Of a DNA stretch of 14,819 nucleotides, positions 8,571 through 13,251 are shown in pieces. The stretch is from an uncultured Prevotellaceae bacterium (lineage in GTDB: Bacteria; Bacteroidota; Bacteroidia; Bacteroidales; Bacteroidaceae). Both the position numbers and the translations under genes were made by a program. The notes below the pieces were generated by a model. The model saw only the letters and a program-made list of their open reading frames with translations. It did not search any database and was not told the origin of the DNA. Position 1 is the first letter of the stretch; every line of letters begins with the position of its first letter. The stretch covers positions 1 to 14,819 of the forward strand of contig CACYKX010000062.1 of the NCBI GenBank assembly GCA_902775075.1. Reading direction: 5' to 3'.

Positions 8571-8597
8571 AAGGCGAAGCATGATTACTTCGCCTTT
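8571..8597. terminator. Bidirectional hairpin terminator between convergent genes
   Basis: A perfect 9-bp stem, AAGGCGAAG (8571-8579) with CTTCGCCTT (8588-8596) and an 8-base loop, lies 16 bases after the outer-membrane protein stop. It also lies downstream of the minus-strand smalltalk gene. T-richness after the stem is modest on both sides (TTTATA on plus, TTCTTTGGTT on minus). Confidence 0.65.
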
Positions 8598-8689
8598 ATA
8601 GTTTGCGGTCCTTAGATTCCGCATTAGCATCTCCATGGCAACCCTACTGTTGTCGAGAAAGATATCTATGTTCATGATTCCCTACCCCA

Positions 8690-8800
8690 TTATATCGCCT
8701 TGCATGAAGCTACGCCCCATGAACCGATTATCGCTGATAACACCGTGATGACAAAGCGGATGATCTCCGCCCAAGTTTGTCTCTTCGACTCTAAACTCAT
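8690..8800 (-). CDS. Smalltalk-type microprotein, 36 residues
   Basis: I recognise the pattern of the Bacteroidetes smalltalk family: a very short protein with W near the start, a single hydrophobic stretch and a late cysteine. It reads WAEIIRFVITVLSAIIGSWG from residue 10, then VASCKAI to the end. The frame continues upstream to an ATG at 8935 (81 residues), but the ATG at 8800 gives the family length and follows an A-run leader, usual for Bacteroidetes starts. I recall the family as sitting next to HU-HIG proteins, as here, commonly with an N-acetylmuramoyl-L-alanine amidase; no amidase is present on the far side. Function is unknown. The hydrophobic segment may be a membrane helix or a lipoprotein-like signal. 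Confidence 0.7.
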   Translation of the reverse strand: MSLESKRQTWAEIIRFVITVLSAIIGSWGVASCKAI

Positions 8801-9005
8801 AATATTTTTTTTTGTTGAGCACCCTCCGAGAGGGCGGATACCCATGTTCGACATTTCGTTGATAAGGAAAGACCGGCAGTGCCGATAGTTCCTCAAGACC
8901 GTGTGTATTGTTTCCGATGACATCATCTTCGTCATCCCCGTGTGGTCCTGTCGCTACCCTGTCCGCTACCGGCCGATAAAGGAGAAAGTTCTCCCGGAGA
9001 GGCGA

Positions 9006-9590
9006 TTAGACCTCAGAGCCACCCTTCTCTCCGGACTCCTCGGAACCGCCACCCTGGGTGGTACCGCCTGCTGGCTCACCACCATGTTCAGAGCCACCAT
9101 TCTCCTTCTTGCCCTTGGCTTTCGCCTTAGCCTTAGCTTCGGCCAAGTCGACGGTATTCTTGCCATCCTTCTCAGCCTTGGCAGCAGCTTTCTGAGCAAC
9201 ACGACTGGCCACCTGCTCAAATTCCATATTCGTGAAGATACCCTTCAGATCATCACCCGGAACAAACTGGATGTTAACTCCCTTGATATTAGAAGCAGCG
9301 TTAAACTTATCCGCACTATCCGCACCGATGCTGTTGATCTGCAAACGGAACTTACCCAAGTCGCCAAGGCATATCTGATTGCCTCGTTTCAGTTCTCTTA
9401 TCAGATTCTCCACCGTAGAGATCAACACCGCAGTGACATCAGCACGACTCAGAGTGGTCTGACTGGAGATACTCTCAGCGAAAGCTTTGATGTCGATGTT
9501 GTCTCTCACTTGGGCACGAGCATAAAACTTAGGAACCTTGTTGGTGCTCAAAGTTGGAACAAGTTTAGTAACACTGTAATCTACTGGCAT
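9006..9590 (-). CDS. HU-like (HU-HIG family) DNA-binding protein with low-complexity tail
   Basis: A 194-residue nucleoid-type protein. Residues 1-130 match the Bacteroidetes HU-HIG layout: MPVDYSVTKL start, a helical part with ADVTAVLISTVENLI (50-64), then ICLGDLGKFRLQI (73-85) as the beta-arm base, and SNIKGVNIQFVPGDDLK (100-116). A Lys/Ala-rich segment follows (about 133-162), then a Gly/Glu/Ser-rich disordered tail (163-194). The first tail segment resembles histone-like tails and may add unspecific DNA contacts; this is inference. The gene lies between DUF4248 and smalltalk genes, the usual company of the family. Upstream are a TAnnTTTG promoter, a stem-loop in the leader and a phased 10-bp repeat array, which together suggest tight, possibly autogenous control. 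Confidence 0.88.
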   Translation of the reverse strand: MPVDYSVTKLVPTLSTNKVPKFYARAQVRDNIDIKAFAESISSQTTLSRADVTAVLISTVENLIRELKRGNQICLGDLGKFRLQINSIGADSADKFNAASNIKGVNIQFVPGDDLKGIFTNMEFEQVASRVAQKAAAKAEKDGKNTVDLAEAKAKAKAKGKKENGGSEHGGEPAGGTTQGGGSEESGEKGGSEV

Positions 9591-9615
9591 ACGCTAAAAA
9601 TTTAGATAAACTATA

Positions 9616-9645
9616 GCCACGTGTTAGGGCTTACGCCCACATGGC
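9616..9645 (-). promoter_or_regulatory. Stem-loop in the leader of the HU-like gene
   Basis: The arms GCCACGTG (9616-9623) and CACATGGC (9638-9645) pair at 7 of 8 positions. An inner GGC/GCC stem closes a TTAC loop. It lies between the -7 box and the ATG, so it would form in the 5' untranslated RNA. There is no U-run, so it is not a terminator; a role in translation control or mRNA stability is inferred. Confidence 0.45.
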
Positions 9646-9669
9646 ACATCCGTTTTTCGAATGCGATGG

Positions 9670-9697
9670 CAAAGATACAACATCCCCAAATCCCAAT
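9670..9697 (-). promoter_or_regulatory. Promoter of the HU-like gene
   Basis: The minus strand has TATCTTTG (9670-9677), an exact TAnnTTTG. An ATTG lies 16 bases upstream (9694-9697) as a possible -33 element. The leader would be about 70 nt and includes the stem-loop at 9616-9645. Confidence 0.6.
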
Positions 9698-9700
9698 GCT

Positions 9701-9760
9701 GCGATTTGTTGCGATTTGCTGCGATTCGCAACGAAATGATGCGAAATGATGCGAAAAAGC
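9701..9760. repeat. Six 10-bp units in exact phase upstream of the HU-like gene
   Basis: From 9701 every tenth base restarts the same motif: GCGATTTGTT, GCGATTTGCT, GCGATTCGCA, ACGAAATGAT, GCGAAATGAT, GCGAAAAAGC. All six share (G/A)CGA; the first three continue with TT and the last three with AA. The array begins one base after the DUF4248 stop codon on the minus strand and ends just before the HU -33 region, so it fills the promoter upstream zone. A period of 10 bp puts every unit on one face of the helix. Confidence 0.8.
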
Positions 9761-9761
9761 A

Positions 9762-9980
9762 TTAAGGTTCGCCCAAATATTCCTCGATGAGCTTCACCTC
9801 CTTAGGGGTGAAGTAATTGCCATACTTCTTATATCCATTCTTCAACAGTTCCGAGTTTAGATCAGAACATCTCTTGATGACGCGCATCAGATCCGTACGT
9901 GCAATACTTGGAGTTGATGCATTTGGAAAGTAGCGCTGAGCTAACTCTGATTTTGAAATCATTCCCTTTTTTACTTCCAT
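9762..9980 (-). CDS. DUF4248 family small protein
   Basis: A 72-residue protein with the DUF4248 pattern: SKSELAQRYFPNAS near the N-terminus (9-22), ARTDLMRVIKRCSDL in the middle (27-41), and the typical ending FTPKEVKLIEEYLGEP (57-72). The family is restricted to Bacteroidetes and commonly lies upstream of HU-HIG genes, as here. It looks like a small helical, possibly DNA-binding (helix-turn-helix-like) protein, but no function is established. A second in-frame ATG at residue 7 is an alternative start. It is transcribed in the same direction as rep and HU; no clear TAnnTTTG box is seen in front of it, but the inverted and direct repeats at 10003-10046 lie there and could be its operator. Confidence 0.85.
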   Translation of the reverse strand: MEVKKGMISKSELAQRYFPNASTPSIARTDLMRVIKRCSDLNSELLKNGYKKYGNYFTPKEVKLIEEYLGEP

Positions 9981-10002
9981 AAAAAAATGTTTTTACGTCT
10001 AT

Positions 10003-10046
10003 CTTAGTGTAATATCTTAATACTATCTACACTAAGTAATATCTTA
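10003..10046. promoter_or_regulatory. Inverted repeat with paired direct repeats upstream of DUF4248 gene
   Basis: CTTAGTGTA (10003-10011) is matched exactly by its reverse complement TACACTAAG (10028-10036). TAATATCTTA occurs twice (10010-10019 and 10037-10046), 27 bases apart. The block is AT-rich and stands between the DUF4248 start and the iteron array. It could be an operator for DUF4248 or the easily melted part of a replication origin. Confidence 0.5.
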
Positions 10047-10091
10047 GGTGCCGGCAACATACTAGTACTCAACAAGTTACAACGCTGTAAA

Positions 10092-10213
10092 TGTACACTT
10101 TGGTAATAAGCTACCGGCCTTTATGTACAGATTGGTAACTCTGTGTGTACAGATTGGTAACTCTGTGTGTACAGATTGGTAACTTTTTTACCCCTTCATG
10201 TACAGATTGGTAA
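10092..10213 (+). repeat. Iteron-like array: five copies of TGTACAGATTGGTAA
   Basis: Copies start at 10092 (TGTACACTTTGGTAA, two differences), 10124, 10146, 10168 and 10199 (the last four identical over 15 bases). Start-to-start spacings are 32, 22, 22 and 31 bp, that is about 3, 2, 2 and 3 helical turns. The last copy ends 7 bases from the stop codon of the replication initiator gene. Same-orientation repeats at helical spacing beside a Rep_3-type gene are the layout of plasmid iterons. Confidence 0.85.
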
Positions 10214-10220
10214 GTGGGGG

Positions 10221-11264
10221 CTAAATCCAATGCCCGAGGATATCACTGAATGCCTTTCTGAGATAAGCATACGCCATGAAAACCTTGTGCTGAGATCTAT
10301 TCTCGGCCATCCTCCTCTCACCATTCTGGATCGCATGCACTATCGCCTCTTTATCCTGATAGTGGACAGTAGCCAAGAGGCGAGCAGTCTGCTCTCCGGT
10401 CAAGTCAAAGATCCTTTGCAACTCATTGAAGAGTTTTTTGCGCAGGATGCCATCGACAAACTTGTTTTCCGCTACCGCCTCTTTAGATTCTTCAAACTTC
10501 AACAAGAATTCCAGTCCCTTAATCTTTTGTTTTCCGGTAGTAGGATTTATCTCCATGCACTTTTTGTAATTGAAAGAGAATCTGAGATAGTGCTCCCTGA
10601 AGAGTTCATCCATCTCCCCTTTAGCCCGATCGATGTATTTCATTCGGATAGAATTCGAGGCTGCTATCTTCGTGTTTGGACACAACAGTTGAATCAGTTT
10701 ATTCCAAGTGACCCTACAGTTACCCATAGACACCCAACAAGCGAGATAGAGATACAGTCGGACGGTATGTAGACTTTTCATTTTCTGTATGGCCTCTAGA
10801 CTGATGTTATGGACACCGAAATCGAGACGGAGCATCAAGAATATCACGTCGCGAGGGAAACGGAAGCTCACCATGTGTTCTTCCGGCAAATCGATGACCT
10901 CAGCCAGACGAGGGAACTCCCGATAGCACGTTTTCCTTGTCTGGGGATTGATGTACGGGTAACAGAACGGCGTAGACGAGATCTTCATAGCCTCATTACC
11001 AATACGGCAATAGTGAGATTGTACAGGATCGATTTCTCTGTAAGGAATTTTCACCTCATAACACTCATCAGGTTTCATGTAATATAATTTCACAAGAGAT
11101 TTCGGAACAAGCCTTGTCCTGTGATATTCCATTACATTATCAAAGATGGGTTTCATCTTACTCAGTGCGCAACAGCACATATATTCGCCAAGTTTTGTAT
11201 AGTTGGCTTTGGCACGTCCCATTCCTCCTGGTATAGTCATATACTTCAATATTTTTCTCGCCAT
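10221..11264 (-). CDS. Rep_3-type replication initiator protein
   Basis: A 347-residue protein that I assign to the RepB/Rep_3 superfamily of iteron-binding plasmid initiators. The best evidence is the winged-helix segment KSLHTVRLYLYLACWVSMGN (163-182), followed by RVTWNKLIQLLCPN and IRMKYIDRAKGEMDELF (206-222), the usual pattern of a helix pair that places a conserved strand before the second winged helix. The N-terminal 60 residues are basic and probably contact DNA too. The call is supported by context: iteron-like repeats directly after its stop, and a palindrome over its own promoter. It is complete, with no frameshift. It is the first gene of a minus-strand run with DUF4248, HU and smalltalk. 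A chromosomal DNA-binding protein domesticated from a plasmid initiator is the alternative. Confidence 0.75.
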   Translation of the reverse strand: MARKILKYMTIPGGMGRAKANYTKLGEYMCCCALSKMKPIFDNVMEYHRTRLVPKSLVKLYYMKPDECYEVKIPYREIDPVQSHYCRIGNEAMKISSTPFCYPYINPQTRKTCYREFPRLAEVIDLPEEHMVSFRFPRDVIFLMLRLDFGVHNISLEAIQKMKSLHTVRLYLYLACWVSMGNCRVTWNKLIQLLCPNTKIAASNSIRMKYIDRAKGEMDELFREHYLRFSFNYKKCMEINPTTGKQKIKGLEFLLKFEESKEAVAENKFVDGILRKKLFNELQRIFDLTGEQTARLLATVHYQDKEAIVHAIQNGERRMAENRSQHKVFMAYAYLRKAFSDILGHWI

Positions 11265-11300
11265 TATGTTATTTTATTATAACGCGGCTAAACGTAGTAA

Positions 11301-11339
11301 CTTGGCGATGTGCCAGGCGAGTTTGCAACGCTTTGCGTT
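11301..11339 (-). promoter_or_regulatory. Two stem-loops in the rep leader
   Basis: CTTGGC/GCCAGG (11301-11306 with 11312-11317, one wobble pair) and AACGC/GCGTT (11327-11331 with 11335-11339, 3-base loop) lie in the approximately 95-nt leader between the rep promoter and its ATG. Such leader folds fit post-transcriptional control of initiator dosage, but no antisense promoter was confirmed. Confidence 0.35.
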
Positions 11340-11355
11340 TGTCACGTATGATTTA

Positions 11356-11398
11356 TTTTGTACCTACAAAGGTACAAAAATTTGATGAGATATACAAG
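11356..11398 (-). promoter_or_regulatory. rep promoter overlapped by a palindromic operator
   Basis: The minus strand has TACCTTTG (11367-11374), an exact TAnnTTTG, with CTTG (11395-11398) 20 bases upstream as -33. A palindrome with 10-bp arms, TTTTGTACCT (11356-11365) and AGGTACAAAA (11370-11379), 4 bases apart, covers the -7 box and start region. Its half-sites contain TGTAC, the same five bases that open the iterons, which suggests the initiator represses its own gene. Confidence 0.65.
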
Positions 11399-11488
11399 AA
11401 AATCTAGTAAAAAAACACTTTCGTTTTGTATATTTTTTTAGTCCTATTTTATTCCCATTTTCTACTTCTTCTATCAGATATAAAAAAC

Positions 11489-11576
11489 GCAATTAACTTC
11501 GTAAGCTGATGCAGTTAACTTCGTAAGCTGACGCAGTTAACTTCGTAAGCCGATGAAGTTAACTGCGTAAAATGAT
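11489..11576. repeat. Four tandem 22-bp repeats upstream of rep
   Basis: Units start at 11489, 11511, 11533 and 11555. The first three share TTAACTTCGTAAGC (bases 5-18 of each unit, one C/T change in the following position of unit 3); the fourth has TTAACTGCGTAAAA. The core of units 2 and 3 contains the palindrome AGTTAACT. A degenerate fifth unit may follow at 11577-11598. The units are directly joined without spacers, and the 22-bp period equals that of the iteron array on the other side of rep. Confidence 0.85.
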
Positions 11577-11748
11577 GCTATTGACTATGCGAAAAGGGAG
11601 ACATACCTCAAATCGGGTACCACCCTTAAAATCATAACCTACACCTATGAAAAAACTTACAGTTTGTTATTATTGACATACATAAATAACAATACTTATT
11701 ATTTATACGCCTGTTTAGTTACAAATTAAAAAGGTCGAGGTTCATATT

Positions 11749-12027
11749 TTAACGTGAGTTCGACACAAAGAAAAAGTTAAACCAATTGACACAATCTTTT
11801 GTGTTCTTTATCTCCAACTTACACAAGTAATCTTCTGAAACAGCAGAGTTCTCTGTCAACATGGCATTTCCTATGATGACAAGTTCCTCAATACCACCAA
11901 AGTATTCTCTGTTACAGAATGTACATTTGATGTATGATTTGTCTTCATTGAACTCAAATCGATCTTCGCAACCACATGTAGCACAGCGAAGACGTATCTC
12001 ATAATTGTCTTTTAGTTTATTAGTCAT
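11749..12027 (-). CDS. Small zinc-ribbon protein in the restriction-modification operon
   Basis: A 92-residue protein. Two CxxC knuckles, C15-x2-C18 and C35-x2-C38, lie 16 residues apart and define a zinc ribbon. The stretch EFNEDKSYIKCTFCNREYFGG (25-45) resembles small zinc-ribbon proteins that I have met beside restriction genes, though I cannot name a family. The C-terminal half has no recognisable domain and ends in an aromatic patch, WFNFFF; a frameshift was considered, but the other frames close quickly. The start is 3 bases after the hsdS stop, so it is the last gene of that operon. A role in binding nucleic acid or bridging the restriction complex is only inference. Confidence 0.7.
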   Translation of the reverse strand: MTNKLKDNYEIRLRCATCGCEDRFEFNEDKSYIKCTFCNREYFGGIEELVIIGNAMLTENSAVSEDYLCKLEIKNTKDCVNWFNFFFVSNSR

Positions 12028-12030
12028 ATT

Positions 12031-13251
12031 CTAAACTTTTGGTGCAAAGCCGTTCTCACGCATCCACTGGATGGCTGATAGCCAACGGCCTTGTGATATG
12101 CGCTTCTTTGATTCATGCCAGTTGTTCAGCACTTCATTCACGATGTCGGCATCAGTGAAAGACTTATTACTATGCAGCAAATCTTCCCATGCGCTATAAA
12201 GCGTTGCTACTATCTCGCATTGTTCTGTTCGTTGGGTCTTGGACGTGTTGATAATCTTATCAAACGTAGAGGCAACAGAGGAATAGTACCTGTCAAAATA
12301 CGGTTTATGCTTGCCACGGTTTTGCATTGGCACATATCTGTTTCCTTTCTCCGTTCGTTGCACCTCAAACCACTTCTGCTTTTTCAACTGGCTGTCAATA
12401 GAGCGTAATGCTCTGTTGTCATACGGACCTGCCGCATCTCTATGATAGTGTGAGCCAATGTCTATATGACAAAGACGTTCTGTGAGGAACAACATCTTCT
12501 CCATCTTAACGTGACCAAATGTTGGTTCTTCGCATAATCTGTTTGCAATTTCGGCAGCCAACACACTCCTTCGGAAATGAACATTTGCCGATGTCACATT
12601 AGTCTTGACAACAGTGTCCACCAATCTTATCTTACCAGTTAGGAGTTGCTGCATCATGCCTTGCTTTATCTGCTCGTACTTCGCTTTCTTGGCTTCAAGG
12701 GCAGAGATTTCGTCGTCCATAGATGAGAGAACGGATGCGATGGCTTTCTGTTCATCAAATGATGGCAATGGAATGATTACATTAGAAAAGTCTTCCATAT
12801 TGACAGCCGCCAGACCACCTTCATTGATATTGTTCCGACACCATTCTCCAAGAACAAAGCAATAATGGTAGAACCACATCGTATCTACCGCGTGCGTCAA
12901 CGATTTACGAATTATTAAATTCGTAAATTGTTGATTCGCAAGCGAATCAACAATTAGAAGTGCATGCTCCCCAATGGTGGCTGTCGTTGACATGATAATG
13001 CTTCCTGCAGGAAACAAATTACCCTTTACAGCCTCTTCGTTAATGTGTTGAATAGCATCAGATAGTATTCTGCCATTAGTACGTATATCCTCCATCCTGA
13101 ACCAAGGAATTGTACCATTCTCCCAGAAACGGTTTACAGCCTTTGATGGCGTATATCCATTGCGAAACTCGCAAATACTATCCAAACGCTTCACCTCCCA
13201 GTCTTCAGGAATCCTTCCAATCTCTGTATCTTTGAATCTTGTTTCAATCAT
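12031..13251 (-). CDS. hsdS: Type I restriction specificity subunit, single TRD fused to an extra domain
   Basis: The 406-residue protein starts like a classical HsdS: FKDTEIGRIPEDWEVKRL (6-23), one target-recognition domain (about 18-163) with WFRMEDI and NQQFTNLII, and one conserved helical spacer (164-205) with FDEQKAIASVLSSMDDEI and KQGMMQQLLTGK. A second TRD would be expected next; instead residues 225-406 form a different domain, with FGHVKMEKMLFLTERL, YHRDAAGPYDNRALRSIDSQ and a C-terminal LNNWHESKKRI. That domain is found fused to S subunits elsewhere and looks distantly like Panacea/SocA-type domains, but this is my inference. A half-size S subunit normally acts as a dimer on a symmetric bipartite site. 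Its start overlaps the preceding stop by 4 bases (ATGA). Confidence 0.87.
   Translation of the reverse strand: MIETRFKDTEIGRIPEDWEVKRLDSICEFRNGYTPSKAVNRFWENGTIPWFRMEDIRTNGRILSDAIQHINEEAVKGNLFPAGSIIMSTTATIGEHALLIVDSLANQQFTNLIIRKSLTHAVDTMWFYHYCFVLGEWCRNNINEGGLAAVNMEDFSNVIIPLPSFDEQKAIASVLSSMDDEISALEAKKAKYEQIKQGMMQQLLTGKIRLVDTVVKTNVTSANVHFRRSVLAAEIANRLCEEPTFGHVKMEKMLFLTERLCHIDIGSHYHRDAAGPYDNRALRSIDSQLKKQKWFEVQRTEKGNRYVPMQNRGKHKPYFDRYYSSVASTFDKIINTSKTQRTEQCEIVATLYSAWEDLLHSNKSFTDADIVNEVLNNWHESKKRISQGRWLSAIQWMRENGFAPKV
12904..12955. repeat. Two adjoining perfect palindromes inside hsdS
   Basis: The first has 10-bp arms, TTTACGAATT (12904-12913) and AATTCGTAAA (12918-12927), with a 4-base loop. The second has 14-bp arms, AATTGTTGATTCGC (12926-12939) and GCGAATCAACAATT (12942-12955), with only AA between. 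They overlap by two bases and fall in the recognition domain, over codons for LIVDSLANQQFTNLIIRK. Confidence 0.85.

Larger units (their letters stand above)
9999..10220. other. Candidate plasmid-type replication origin
   Basis: This intergenic stretch combines the iteron-like array, an AT-rich block with inverted and direct repeats, and a weak DnaA-box-like CTATCTACA (10022-10030, two mismatches to TTATCCACA). These are the parts expected of an iteron origin next to its initiator gene. Whether it is active, or a relic in the chromosome, cannot be told from the sequence. Confidence 0.45.
11265..11748. other. 484-base region without a supported gene, rich in repeats
   Basis: It holds the rep leader and promoter, an AT-rich stretch (about 11378-11488), four 22-bp tandem repeats (11489-11576), and an AT-only inverted repeat, ATAAATAA/TTATTTAT (11682-11706). 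Reading frames inside are very short; one 9-codon frame at 11647 has no supporting signal. No terminator with a U-run is seen after the zinc-ribbon gene. Confidence 0.6.

Noticed and set aside
8544..8675. 43-codon minus-strand frame overlapping the end of the outer-membrane protein gene
   Set aside because: It runs through the terminator hairpin and into the other gene, and its residues show no family pattern, so it is probably chance.
8822..8840. CCCTC/GAGGG hairpin as a terminator of the HU-like gene
   Set aside because: The stem is only 5 bp and is followed by an A-run, not a T-run, on the minus strand.
8801..8935. N-terminal extension of the smalltalk frame to 81 residues
   Set aside because: The family is about 30-40 residues and an A-rich leader precedes the internal ATG at 8800. 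The extension could hide another small gene, but nothing supports it.
8901..9605. 234-codon plus-strand frame opposite the HU-like gene
   Set aside because: It is antisense to a clear HU-HIG gene, has no recognisable domain, and its composition is explained by the complementary frame.
10167..10772. 201-codon plus-strand frame opposite the initiator gene
   Set aside because: It begins inside the iteron array and runs antisense to the initiator; no family features.
11489..11598. CRISPR-like repeats
   Set aside because: The 22-bp units are joined without spacers and there are no cas genes.
8560..11740. att sites or target-site duplications flanking the rep cassette
   Set aside because: I compared both edges by eye and found no convincing direct repeat, tRNA gene or integrase; the boundaries stay unknown.
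12904..12955. hsdS inversion (phase-variation) site
   Set aside because: No invertase gene and no second hsdS copy are visible in the window, so only the palindromes themselves are reported.
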